NCBI GenBank assembly: GCA_035627915.1
Contig: DASPKT010000400.1
Location: forward strand, 1 to 24,596
Direction of reading: 5' to 3'
Length of the DNA stretch: 24,596 nucleotides
Source: DASPKT01 sp035627915
GTDB lineage: Bacteria; Pseudomonadota; Alphaproteobacteria; Azospirillales; Azospirillaceae
A model generated the notes under the pieces. The model was not told where the DNA came from. It saw only the letters and a list, made by a program, of their open reading frames with translations, and ran no database searches. Shown here one piece after another: positions 1-8,400 of the stretch. How positions within the stretch are numbered: position 1 is the first letter of the stretch; each line of letters begins with the position of its first letter. The position numbers and the translations under genes were made by a program.

Positions 1-713
1 TCAAGGGCGCCAACCTGGAGGGCGCCAACCTCGCCAGCACCCAGCTGGGCGAGGCGAACTTCGCCGGCGCGGTGCTGACCGACGCCATCCTGCACGACAG
101 CACGGCGGAGGGGGCGAACTTCCTGGGCGCCGTGCTGGACGTCGGCGCCATCCTGCACCTGCAGCGCCAGGGCGCCGTCCTGCCCGGCCAGGCGCCCGGC
201 GACATGCCTGTGCCGGAGGCGGTGGCGGCGCACGCGGTCTGGGTGGAGGCGGCGGGGCGCAGCGGCGCCCGCGCCAACCTGGCGGGCCGCGAGATGTCGG
301 GCCTGGACCTCGCCAACAGCACCCTGACGGCGGCCAAGCTGGGCTATGCGCTGGCCCGCGGCACGGTGCTGCGCGGCAGCTCGCTGGTCATGGCCGACCT
401 GGAATGCTCCGACCTGCGCGAGGCCGACCTCGGCGGCGTGGACGCCCGCGGCGCCAACCTGGAGCGGGCGCACCTGGTCGGCGCCAACCTGGAGCGCGCC
501 CGGCTCGGCATGCTGGAAAGCGCCGACGACCCGCCGCGCCGCTGGCCGACCCGCCTGACCCGCGCGCGCCTGTGCCGGGCCAACCTGCGCGACGCCGACC
601 TGCGCGGCGCCGTCCTGCGCGAGGCCGACCTGACCGGGGCCGACCTGCGCGGCGCCCGGCTGGAGGGCGCCGACCTCGAGGGCGCCGTCCTCACGCAGGT
701 CCGCACCAGCTAG
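1..713 (+). CDS. pentapeptide-repeat protein (5' end outside window)
   Basis: The reading frame is open from the first bases (codons begin at base 3) and stops with TAG at 711-713, so the true start lies upstream. The protein is built of A(N/D)LxxA-type pentapeptides such as GANLE, GANLA, ADLRG and ADLTG, densest in the first 20 and last 100 codons. Such repeats fold as a right-handed quadrilateral beta-helix. A stretch of about 60 residues in the middle (around bases 150-290) departs from the repeat and may be a loop or linker. No signal peptide or catalytic domain is visible in the part present. Pentapeptide proteins range from DNA-gyrase mimics to scaffolds, and nothing here tells which, so the role is unknown. 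The family call is secure. An internal GTG at base 72 is only a codon inside the gene. Confidence 0.85.
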   Translation, partial: KGANLEGANLASTQLGEANFAGAVLTDAILHDSTAEGANFLGAVLDVGAILHLQRQGAVLPGQAPGDMPVPEAVAAHAVWVEAAGRSGARANLAGREMSGLDLANSTLTAAKLGYALARGTVLRGSSLVMADLECSDLREADLGGVDARGANLERAHLVGANLERARLGMLESADDPPRRWPTRLTRARLCRANLRDADLRGAVLREADLTGADLRGARLEGADLEGAVLTQVRTS

Positions 714-736
714 CCCCGATTGGCTCCACGCCCCTG

Positions 737-765
737 TTGACGCGCCGCCGCCGCCCGTCTAGAGA
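737..765 (+). promoter_or_regulatory. possible sigma70-type promoter of the zinc receptor gene
   Basis: TTGACG at 737-742 is followed after 17 bp by TAGAGA at 760-765. The -35 element is good and the -10 is weak (3 of 6 consensus bases). Its position just before the Zur-box candidate would let a bound repressor cover the transcription start. This is inferred from spacing only. Confidence 0.3.
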
Positions 766-785
766 AACGTTATAACATAACACTC
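764..785 (+). promoter_or_regulatory. candidate Zur (zinc uptake regulator) operator
   Basis: GAAACGTTATAACATAACAC (764-783) contains a perfect inverted repeat GTTAT-AAC-ATAAC (769-781) and closely resembles the proteobacterial Zur box, of which GAAATGTTATAATATAACAT is the classical form. It is the most AT-rich patch in the neighbourhood and sits 22-43 bases before the chosen start of a ZnuD-like receptor gene, exactly the gene class that Zur represses when zinc is sufficient. The motif match and the target gene support each other. Binding itself is not shown. Confidence 0.7.
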
Positions 786-806
786 CTCGATGGGTTGGAG
801 CGGATG

Positions 807-2912
807 ATGAGGCGGATGAAGGCGGCGGTCCTGGCCGCGGCGCTGACGGGCATGCACACGGCGGCGGTCGCGGACGTCAGGGCCGATTCGGCGGATGCGG
901 ACGGGCACGGCCGCGCCGGCATGGGAGAGGTCGTGGTGACGGCCTCGCCGCTCGGCACGCGCCGCCTGGACGTGCTGCAGGGAACCTCCGTGCTGTCGGG
1001 CGAGGCGCTGGACCGGGCGCAGTCGCCGACCCTGGGCGAGACGCTGGACCGGCTGCCCGGCGTGTCGCAGACGGGCTTCGGCCAGGGCGCCTCGCGCCCG
1101 GTCATCCGCGGCCTGGGCGGCGACCGCATCCGGGTGCTGGTGGGCGGGATCGGCAGCATCGACGCCTCCACCACCAGCCCCGACCACGCCCCCGCCGCCG
1201 ACCCGGCCACCGCCCGGCGCATCGAGGTGGTGCGCGGCCCCGGCACGCTGCTCTACGGCAGCAACGCCATCGGCGGCGTGGTCAACGTGCTGGACGGCCG
1301 CGTGCCGCAGGAGAAGCCGGAAGGCGGCGCGGCCGGCAGCCTGCGCCTGTCCTACGGCGCCAACGCGGAGGAGGGGATGGGCAGCGCCGCCCTCGACCTG
1401 GCGCTGGGGGCCACGCCGCTGGTGGCGCATGTGGACGGGTTCCGCCGCCGGGCCGGCGACTATGAGGCGCCCGGCAAGCTGCGCTCCGCCGACCTGCGCG
1501 CCGCCGAGCCCCTGGAGGACGGCGGGGAGGAAGAGGAGGGCCGGGTGGAGAACAGCGCCATCGACCAGGCCGGCGCCACCGCCGGCCTGTCGCTGGTGGC
1601 GGACTGGGGCTTCCTCGGCGCCAGCGTCGGCCGCCTGGACAGCCGCTACGGCATCCCCGCCGGCCACGAACACCATCACGACGACCACGAGGGCGAGGAG
1701 CACGGGGAGGAGGACGACCATGACCATGACCACGGCCATGGGGAGGAAGAGGACGTCCGCGTCGACCTCGGCCAGACCCGATTCGACCTGATCGGCGAGG
1801 TCGGCCAGCCGCTTCCCGGTTTCGAGACGGCGCGCCTGCGCTTCGGCTGGGCCGACTACGGGCACAAGGAGCTGGAGGGCGACGAGGTCGGCACCCGCTT
1901 CCTGAACGAGGGCTGGGAGGGACGGGTGGAGCTGGTGCAGCGGCCGGTGGCCGGGCTGACCGGCGCCGTCGGCGCCCAGGCGCTGCGCCGCGACTTCCGC
2001 GCCGTCGGCGAGGAGGCCTTCGTGCCGCCCAGCGAGACCCGGCAGTGGGGCGCCTTCGCCGTGCAGCGCTACGACCTGGGCGCGCTGGCGCTGGAGGCCG
2101 GGCTGCGGCTGGAGCGGCAGGAGGTGTCCTCGCCCGGCTTCGACCGCGGCCTGACCGGCGTCAACCTGTCGGCCGGCGCCGCCTACGAGTTCGCTGGCGG
2201 CTGGCTGGCCGGCCTTTCCGCCTCGCGCACCGAGCGGGCGCCCAACGCGGAGGAGCTGCTGTCCGACGGACCGCACGTCGCCACCGGCGTCTACGAGATC
2301 GGCGACCGCGCGCTGGGCGAGGAGACGGCGCTGGGCTTCGAGGCGACCGTGAAGCGCACCGCCGGGCCCCTGACCGGCTCGCTGAACCTGTTCCTCACCG
2401 ACTACGACGACTTCATCTACGAGGCGCTCACCGACGAGGAGCGCGACGGCCTGCCGGTCGTGCGCTACGCCGCCGTGCCCGCGGACTTCCGCGGCGTCGA
2501 GATGGAGCTGGGGCTGGAGGCGTGGCGCCGGGGCGACCGCGCCCTGCTGCTGGACGCGGCCATGGACTACGTCCGCGCCGAGGACGACCGCACGGACCGG
2601 CCGCTGCCGCGCATCCCGCCGCTCTCCGTCCGGGTCGGGGCGGAGTACCTGGACGTGTCCTGGTCGGGCCGGGTGGAGCTGGCCTGGACCGACCGCCAGG
2701 ACCGTACCGCCGCCTTCGAGCTGCCGACCGACGACCACCTGGTGCTGAACGCCGGCTTCGACTGGCACCCGCTCGACGGTGCCGACCTCACCCTGGCGGT
2801 GGAGGGCCGCAACCTCACCGACGCCGACGTGCGGCTGGCGACGTCCTTCCTGAAGGACCGGCTGCCGCAGCCCGGCCGCGACGTGCGCCTGCTGCTGCGC
2901 GCGGCGTTCTGA
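807..2912 (+). CDS. znuD: TonB-dependent outer-membrane receptor, ZnuD-like zinc receptor
   Basis: Predicted outer-membrane beta-barrel taking up zinc with energy from TonB-ExbBD. A signal peptide (MRRMKAAVLAAAL...AVA) is followed by the TonB box region EVVVTAS, a plug domain with the motif SPDHA (ZnuD-type zinc-ligand segment) and RGPGTLLYGSNAIGGVVNV, then a barrel ending in phenylalanine. About residues 287-315 (bases 1666-1752) form a loop extremely rich in His, Asp and Glu, the metal-capturing loop typical of ZnuD. The C-terminal NLTDADVRLATSFLKD also fits ZnuD. Length 701 aa is normal. ATG 807 is chosen because GGAG at 797-800 lies 6 nt upstream; ATG 804 and TTG 795 are in-frame alternatives. 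A Zur-box candidate precedes the gene. Family call strong; zinc specificity is inferred from loop, plug motif and operator together. Confidence 0.88.
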   Translation: MRRMKAAVLAAALTGMHTAAVADVRADSADADGHGRAGMGEVVVTASPLGTRRLDVLQGTSVLSGEALDRAQSPTLGETLDRLPGVSQTGFGQGASRPVIRGLGGDRIRVLVGGIGSIDASTTSPDHAPAADPATARRIEVVRGPGTLLYGSNAIGGVVNVLDGRVPQEKPEGGAAGSLRLSYGANAEEGMGSAALDLALGATPLVAHVDGFRRRAGDYEAPGKLRSADLRAAEPLEDGGEEEEGRVENSAIDQAGATAGLSLVADWGFLGASVGRLDSRYGIPAGHEHHHDDHEGEEHGEEDDHDHDHGHGEEEDVRVDLGQTRFDLIGEVGQPLPGFETARLRFGWADYGHKELEGDEVGTRFLNEGWEGRVELVQRPVAGLTGAVGAQALRRDFRAVGEEAFVPPSETRQWGAFAVQRYDLGALALEAGLRLERQEVSSPGFDRGLTGVNLSAGAAYEFAGGWLAGLSASRTERAPNAEELLSDGPHVATGVYEIGDRALGEETALGFEATVKRTAGPLTGSLNLFLTDYDDFIYEALTDEERDGLPVVRYAAVPADFRGVEMELGLEAWRRGDRALLLDAAMDYVRAEDDRTDRPLPRIPPLSVRVGAEYLDVSWSGRVELAWTDRQDRTAAFELPTDDHLVLNAGFDWHPLDGADLTLAVEGRNLTDADVRLATSFLKDRLPQPGRDVRLLLRAAF

Positions 2913-2921
2913 GGACCGGCG

Positions 2922-3020
2922 GCATCGCCCAGCGCGGCGCGTCGCCCGCCATGGCGCGTCGCCCGCCACCGTGCGTCGCCCGCCACCGTGCGTCGCCCGC
3001 CACGACGCGTCGCATTGCGC
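2922..3020. repeat. 17-bp tandem repeat, about six units
   Basis: Units begin at exact 17-bp intervals: 2922 (degenerate), 2939, 2956, 2973, 2990 and 3007. The units at 2956 and 2973 are identical (GCGTCGCCCGCCACCGT). The others keep GCGTCGCCCGCCA and vary at the end, and the last keeps only GCGTCGC before it becomes the left arm of the adjacent palindrome. The array lies between the converging ends of the zinc receptor gene and the family-5 binding-protein gene. It is not coding on either strand as far as I can see. Confidence 0.85.
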
Positions 3021-3081
3021 TGCGCTCCATGCGACCTACAGATGCCCGTAGGTCGCATGGAGCCGCAGGCGCAATGCGACG
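3008..3081. repeat. long imperfect palindrome (REP/MITE-like or bidirectional terminator)
   Basis: Two perfect nested arms fold on each other: CGTCGCATTGCGC (3008-3020) with GCGCAATGCGACG (3069-3081), and CTCCATGCGACCTAC (3025-3039) with GTAGGTCGCATGGAG (3048-3062). They are linked by TGCG/CGCA with single bulges, leaving the 8-nt loop AGATGCCC. About 32 base pairs in 74 nt is far more than a terminator needs, and no T-run follows on either strand, so a dispersed extragenic palindrome is the better reading. It may still stop transcription from both converging genes. Confidence 0.85.
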
Positions 3082-3111
3082 AACCCCGGCCGAGCCCGCC
3101 CCCGGCCCGGC

Positions 3112-4788
3112 TCAGCGGACCTCGACGTCGCCCTTGGTGATCTCGTGGGCCAGGGTCATGCCCTCGGCGCGGCCCTCGTAGATGAGGCCGGAGCGCATGG
3201 CCCAGGTGCGGGGCAGGTGGAGGATCGGCACCTTCGGCACATCGGTCATCGCGATCCGGCCGATCGTCTTCAGCAGGTCGAGCCGCTTGCCGTCGTCGAT
3301 GGTGACCAGCGCCGTGCGGATCAGCTGGTCCAGCTCCGGGTTGGAGTAGCCGCCGTAGTTCTGCGTGCCCATGCCCGAGGGCGGGTCCCGGGTCGCCAGC
3401 GCCTCGCGCGCGGTGTAGCCGAACTCGCCGGTCAGCGGCACCGTGCCGCCCACCTGCATCTGGAAATCCAGCTTGGCGAGCTGCGCCATGGCCTCCGGCG
3501 CCGGCTTGATGCTGACCCGCGTGCGGATGCCGATGGTCGAGAGGTAGCGCGCGACCACCTCCGACAGCTTCGCCATCGGCTCGATCGACATCAGTTCCGC
3601 GTCGAAGCCGCCGGCGTACCCCGCCTCCGCCAGCAGGGCGCGGGCCCGGTCGGGGTCGTAGGGGTTGTCCGGCAGGTCGGGATCGAAGCCGAACATGCCC
3701 TGCGGGATCAACTGGCCGGCCGGCACCGCCGTGCCCAGCATCAGCCTCTCGCTGATGGCACGGCGGTCGATGGCGTAGGAGATGGCGCGGCGCACGCGCG
3801 GGTCGGAGAAGGGGTTCTCCGCCCCCGTCGTGCCGATGGCGCCGCTGCGCTGGTTGAGGTTCAGCACCAGCGTCCGCGCCTGCGGGCTGCTGACCAGGTG
3901 CAGGTTCGGCAGGCCGGCGAAGAAGGGGAAGCTCTCCGCCGACACGGCGTTGACGATGTCGACCGTGCCGCTGATGAGGGCGCGCCCGCGGGCGCCGGGG
4001 TCGGGCAGCGGGACCATCGCGACCGAGTTCCAGGACGGCTTGGCGCCCCAGTACCCGTCGAACCGCGCCAGTTCGATCCGCCTACCCGGCTCGAACTTCG
4101 TCAGGCGGAAGGGGCCGCTGCCGAGGTCGGCGGTCCCCCGGTCGAACTCGGCGGTGGCGGGCCAAGCCTCCGGCCGGCAGCCGTTCGGGTCGTACTTGCC
4201 GGACCAGCCCTCGGGTGCCGCGATGATGCTGATGGAGGTGAGGTTGCGCGGTACCAGCGGGTCGGGGTTGACCGTGCGCAGCACCACCGTGCCGGCATCC
4301 TTCGCCTCCACCGAGGTGATGCCCCTGAGCGCCCCGCGGAAGCCGCTGCCGGGCAGCGCCAGGATGCGGCAGAAGGAGTAGACGACGTCCTGAGCGTCCA
4401 GGGCCGTCCCGTTGTGGAACTGCACGCCCTGGCGCAGCACGAAGGTCCAGGTCCGCTCGTCGTCGGCCTGCCACTTCGTGGCCAGCCCCGGGATCGGCTG
4501 CAGCGAGCGGTCGCGCCGCACCAGCGGCTCGAACAGGTGTGCCGCCAGGTTGGCGTTGTCGAGCGAGTTGTAGAGGTGGGGGTCCGCGGTGCCCGCCAGC
4601 GACTCCAGCCCGAGGCGGATGTGCTGCGGGTCGGCCCCGGCCGTGCCGGCCGAGGTGGCGACCTGCGCCGTCGCCGCGGAGGACAGCAGTGCCGCGGCCG
4701 CGGCGGCCGCAAGCATGGCCGCGCGGGCGGGCGCGAGGCCCCGGACCCTGTTCGGGACTGCTGGATTGCCGGGAAAGCGGGACGACAA
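3112..4788 (-). CDS. ABC transporter substrate-binding protein, family 5 (peptide/opine/nickel type)
   Basis: Periplasmic solute-binding protein of the SBP_bac_5 (DppA/OppA) family, 558 aa, the usual length. After a 24-residue arginine-rich n-region comes a hydrophobic stretch ending ATAQ, a plausible signal peptide cleavage site. Family features follow: LFEPLVRRD, the LRQGVQFHNGTALDAQDVVYSF segment (split here by function: heat of the family signature is WTFVLRQGVQFHNGT), GSGPFRLTKFEPG, and the C-terminal lobe with DPRVRRAISYAIDR. TTG 4788 is used because GGAG lies 10 nt upstream. ATG 4714 would begin right at the hydrophobic core, with no ribosome site. No permease or ATPase gene lies beside it, so it is solitary here, and its ligand cannot be told from sequence. 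It diverges from the MbtH/NRPS locus and converges on the zinc receptor gene. Confidence 0.88.
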   Translation of the reverse strand: MSSRFPGNPAVPNRVRGLAPARAAMLAAAAAAALLSSAATAQVATSAGTAGADPQHIRLGLESLAGTADPHLYNSLDNANLAAHLFEPLVRRDRSLQPIPGLATKWQADDERTWTFVLRQGVQFHNGTALDAQDVVYSFCRILALPGSGFRGALRGITSVEAKDAGTVVLRTVNPDPLVPRNLTSISIIAAPEGWSGKYDPNGCRPEAWPATAEFDRGTADLGSGPFRLTKFEPGRRIELARFDGYWGAKPSWNSVAMVPLPDPGARGRALISGTVDIVNAVSAESFPFFAGLPNLHLVSSPQARTLVLNLNQRSGAIGTTGAENPFSDPRVRRAISYAIDRRAISERLMLGTAVPAGQLIPQGMFGFDPDLPDNPYDPDRARALLAEAGYAGGFDAELMSIEPMAKLSEVVARYLSTIGIRTRVSIKPAPEAMAQLAKLDFQMQVGGTVPLTGEFGYTAREALATRDPPSGMGTQNYGGYSNPELDQLIRTALVTIDDGKRLDLLKTIGRIAMTDVPKVPILHLPRTWAMRSGLIYEGRAEGMTLAHEITKGDVEVR

Positions 4789-5039
4789 GGAATGCGAACT
4801 CCAGGTGCGAACGCCTCATTGTAGCCGTCCCGCTGCCCTTGTCACCGCCTTTGGCGCGCCGCCGGGCAATTTGCGGACATTCCGCCCCTCTCGCCGCCCG
4901 CGAAATTCTCGGAAGCTTACCAATCCTTAACTCCCCCGGGACCATGCTGGTCGCGGTAGGGAGTCATACGCGTGTCCGGCCAGGTGTGTTCGCGGTGCCG
5001 CAGTGCATGCATTCCGGCGCGGCGATGCGAAAACGAGAG

Positions 5040-5067
5040 TTGCCTTCCCTATGTAGCGTGGTAATAG
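5040..5067 (+). promoter_or_regulatory. candidate promoter of the mbtH-NRPS unit
   Basis: TTGCCT (5040-5045) and TAATAG (5062-5067) are separated by 16 bp, a fair sigma70-type pair in an otherwise GC-rich area. It would start transcription around 5074, inside the palindrome at 5071-5086, leaving a leader of about 100 nt before mbtH. Spacing and base match are the only evidence. Confidence 0.4.
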
Positions 5068-5070
5068 AAA

Positions 5071-5086
5071 TGTTAACACGTTAAAA
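5071..5086 (+). promoter_or_regulatory. candidate operator, TGTTA-N6-TMACA family, mbtH/NRPS copy
   Basis: TGTTAACACGTTAAAA matches the site at 20515-20530 in 13 of 16 positions and has the shared ACRCGT core. It lies 3 bp after the -10 candidate, where a bound repressor would block transcription of mbtH and the NRPS. The central palindrome with CG in the middle looks like LacI-family operators. The outer arms at 6-bp spacing could also suit a CRP/FNR-type protein. Confidence 0.45.
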
Positions 5087-5177
5087 TGACGCTGCCGCCG
5101 CCGTTCCGGCGACAGGCAGGGCATGTCGAACCGATGCCTGGTCAGCGGGGGCCGGGAACAGCGCGAGTGAGCTCCCC

Positions 5178-5396
5178 ATGCATGAGGATCGTTGGACCGA
5201 CCCTGCGACCGTGTTCACGGTCCTGGTCAATGAGGAAGAACAGTATTCGCTGTGGATGGCCGACATGGACGTCCCGGCGGGATGGCGCCCGGCGGGCATG
5301 ACGGGCAGCCGGGCCGACTGCCTCGCGTTCGTCGAGAGCGTGTGGCGCGACATGCGCCCGCTCAGCCTGCGCCGCGAGATGGCCGGCGCGGACTGA
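5178..5396 (+). CDS. mbtH: MbtH-like protein (NRPS adenylation-domain partner)
   Basis: A 72-residue protein with the full MbtH signature: N-x-E-x-Q-YSLW at residues 14-22, the VPAGW motif near residue 34, and a C-terminal W-x-D-M-R-P-L-S. MbtH-like proteins bind NRPS adenylation domains and make them soluble and active; they have no catalysis of their own. It starts 91 bp before the NRPS gene, in the same direction, so the two almost surely form one operon and this is the chaperone for its A domains. ATG 5178 gives the standard N-terminus and length. The ribosome site before it is weak (only GAG-type bases). Identification is close to certain. Confidence 0.95.
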   Translation: MHEDRWTDPATVFTVLVNEEEQYSLWMADMDVPAGWRPAGMTGSRADCLAFVESVWRDMRPLSLRREMAGAD

Positions 5397-5488
5397 CCGG
5401 CCCGGCGACGGCCGCCCCCTCTTCTTCAGGTTGATCCCGGCGCCGGGCTCCGCGGGCCCGCGCGCCGCCCCCATGCGAGGTCCGCCCC

Positions 5489-8400
5489 ATGACCGACGTG
5501 CCCACCGCATCCCAGGCACCCGCCGCCCTCGGCCGCCTGCCCCTGTCCTCCCCGCAGCGCGTCATCTGGCACGACCTGCAGCTCCATCCCGACACCGCGC
5601 TCTATCACCTGGCGCTGCTGGTGCGCATCCCGGGCCCGGTCGACCCGGTCCTGTTCGAGAAGGCGGTCAACACCGCGGCGGCCGGGCTGGACGCGCTCAG
5701 GATCGTCCTGCCGGAGGGCGAGGCGGCTCCGGAGCAGGCGATCCTGCCGTCGGTGTCGATGAAGGTGCCCCTGGTGGACTTCACCGGCCAGGCGGATGCG
5801 GAGGAGCGGGCGCAGGGCTTCAGCCGGGACATCGTCGCCCACGCCTTCCCGGTCCGCCCGGGCGATCCGCTGTGGGCGTCCTGGCTGGTCCGGCTGGGCC
5901 CCGACCTGCACGTCTGGCACCTCAGCTGCCACCACCTGATCTGCGACGGACACGGCCTGGCGCTCATCGTCGCCGCCGTGTCCCGCGCCTACGAGGCGCT
6001 GCTGGCGGGGACCGAGCCGTCGCTCGCCGCCCCCTCCTACGCCGACTTCGTCGCCGAGGACCGGGCCTATGCCGGGTCCGAGCGCCACGCGGCGGACGCC
6101 GCCTTCTGGCGCGCCCGCTTCCGCGACCTGCCGCCGCCGCTGTTCGACTGGGGCGGCCAGGGCTTCCAGTTCGCCGCCGCCTGCCTGCGGCGGCGCAGCG
6201 CCGTGCCGCGCGCCGTGGTGGACGCCGCCGACGCCTTCGCCCGCGCCAACGGCCTGTCCCTGCAGAGCGTCGTGCTCGGCATCGTCTACGCCCTGCTGGC
6301 GCGGGAGCGCGGCACCGGCGACATCGTCGTCGGCATGGCCCGGCACAACCGCCCGACCCCGGCGGCCAAGGCGACCGCCGGCATGTACTCGGTGGTGACG
6401 CCGCTGCGGGTGCGGGTCGACCGCTCGGCCTCCCTGCTGGAGCTGATGCGGGCGGTGGCGGAGGAGGCGCGCGCCTGCTTCCCGCACCACCGCTATCCCC
6501 TGGCGGACCTGAACCGGGCGGTGGGCCTGTTCCAGGCCGGCCGCCGGCAGCTGTTCGAGGTCGCCTTCTCCCTGGTCCGGCACAGCTTCGACCACGCCTT
6601 CGGCGTGCCGGTGGAGCGCACCGACCGGCTGGAGACGGGCATCGTCCAGGGCCCCCTGGCGGTCACGCTCCGCGACAACCACGCCGGCCGCGACCCGCTG
6701 CTGGACATCGAGCACGACCCCGGCGTCATCGACGAGGCGGGGGCCGCCCGCCTGGAGCGGCAGATCCGCCTGATGCTGGAGCGGCTGGGGGAGCTGGCGG
6801 ACTGCCCGGTCTGGAAGCTGCCCCTGATGGCGGAGGCCGAGCGCGACCGGCTGCTGGTGGAGTGGAACCGGACGGAGGCGCCGACGCCTTCGGCCACGCT
6901 GGTGAAGCTGTTCGCCGGCCGGGTGGCGCGCACGCCGGGTTCGGTCGCGCTGATCCACGGCGACCGCGAGGTCACCTATGCCGAGTTCGACGCCCGCGCC
7001 AACCGCCTGGCGCGCCGGCTGATCGGCCTCGGCGTCGGGCCGGACTGCACCGTCGGCATCGCCATGGAGCGCACGCCCGACCTGATCGTCGCCATGATCG
7101 CCGTGCTGAAGGCGGGCGGCGCGGTGCTGTCGATCGACCCGGCCTATCCGCTGAAGCGCATCGCCTACATCGTGGAGGATTCGCGCGTCCAGCTGGTCCT
7201 GACCCAGCAGTCCGTGCGCCACGTCCTGCCGGCCGGCACCCCGCAGCTCGTCCTCGACGACGAGGCGGAGAGCGCCGTCGTCGCCGGCCTGCCGCCGGGC
7301 ATGGTGCGCGACGCCGAGCGCAGCGGCCAGCTGCGGCGCGACAACCTGGCCTACGTCATCTACACCTCCGGCTCGACCGGCCGGCCGAAGCCGGTGGGCG
7401 TGACCCACCGCAACGCCGTCAACCTGGGCGTCGACATCGTCTTCCGGCTGGAGGTGACGGGCGCGTCCCGCGTGCTGCAGTTCGCCTCGCCCAGCTTCGA
7501 CGCCTCGGTGTTCGAGATGCTGATGGCCTTCGCCGCCGGCGCCGCCCTCGTCATGGCGCCGGACGAGCAGCGCATGCCGGGCGAACCGCTGGCGGCGCTG
7601 TTCGACCGCCACCGCATCACCCACGCGGTGCTGCCGCCCTCCGCCCTGGTGGTCATGCCGGCCGGCTCCATGTCCAGCTGCACCCACATCGTGGTGGCGG
7701 GCGAGGCCTGCCCGGGCGAGCTGGCCGCCCGCTGGTCGCGCGGGCGCAAGTTCTTCAACGGCTACGGCCCGACCGAGGACACGGTCTGCAGCACCATCAG
7801 CGCGCCGCTGTCCGGCGACGCCGCGCCGCCGATCGGCCGGCCGCTGGGCAACACCCAGGTCTACGTGCTGGACGACCGCATGCAGCCGGTGCCGGCCGGC
7901 GTGCCGGGCGAGCTCTATGTCGGCGGCACCGGCGTGTCGCGCGGCTATCTCGGGCGGCCCGGGCTGACGGCGGAGCGCTTCGTCGCCAACCCCTTCGGGC
8001 CTGGGCGCCTCTACCGCACCGGCGACCGCGTGCGCTGGCGCGAGGACGGCGAGCTGGAGTTCATCGGCCGCATCGACGGTCAGGTGAAGATCCGCGGCTT
8101 CCGCATCGAGCCCGACGAGATCGCCGCGCGCCTGATGGAGCACCCGGGCGTGCGCGACGCCTCGGTGGTGCCGCACACGGATGCCGCCGGCAACACCCGC
8201 CTGTTCGGCTACGTCGTGCCCGAGCCCGGCTACGAGCCGCCGGCCGACGCGCCCGCCGCGGCGGCGGAGGAGGCCCCGCCGGCCGACCTGGCCGCCCGGC
8301 AGATCGACAGCTGGCAGGCGCTCTACGACGGCGCCGAGTTCGACGGCGACGCCGCCGACCCGCTGTTCGACATCAGCGGCTGGCTCAGCAGCTACGACGG

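Larger units (their letters stand above)
4789..5177. other. divergent intergenic region between binding-protein gene and mbtH
   Basis: This 389-bp stretch holds no convincing gene. Its right part (about 5030-5090) is AT-rich and carries the promoter and operator candidates listed separately. The left part (4880-4930) also has AT-rich patches that could hold the minus-strand promoter of the binding-protein gene, but I cannot pick one. An open frame from 5086 is an out-of-frame shadow of mbtH. Confidence 0.6.

Noticed and set aside
759..2969. A 736-codon open frame antisense to the zinc receptor gene
   Set aside because: Same shadow effect; composition is low-complexity and the plus-strand protein has clear signal peptide, plug and barrel.
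2939..3081. CRISPR array
   Set aside because: The repeats are 17 bp with no spacers between them and no cas genes are near; this is a plain tandem repeat plus a palindrome.
4918..5086. TTAC/TTAA pairs that recall the CtrA site TTAA-N7-TTAA
   Set aside because: Spacings are 4 or 6 bp rather than 7 and the flanks do not match, so the TGTTA-N6 palindrome reading fits better.
5086..5301. A 71-codon open frame beginning at the palindrome before mbtH
   Set aside because: It overlaps mbtH in another frame, has no ribosome site and is arginine/proline-rich. MbtH at 5178 explains the region.
7361..7411. Possible defect in the A1 core motif, where PKP-V replaces the usual PKG-V
   Set aside because: Substitutions at this glycine are common in active adenylation domains, and the lysine and the TSGSTG loop are intact.
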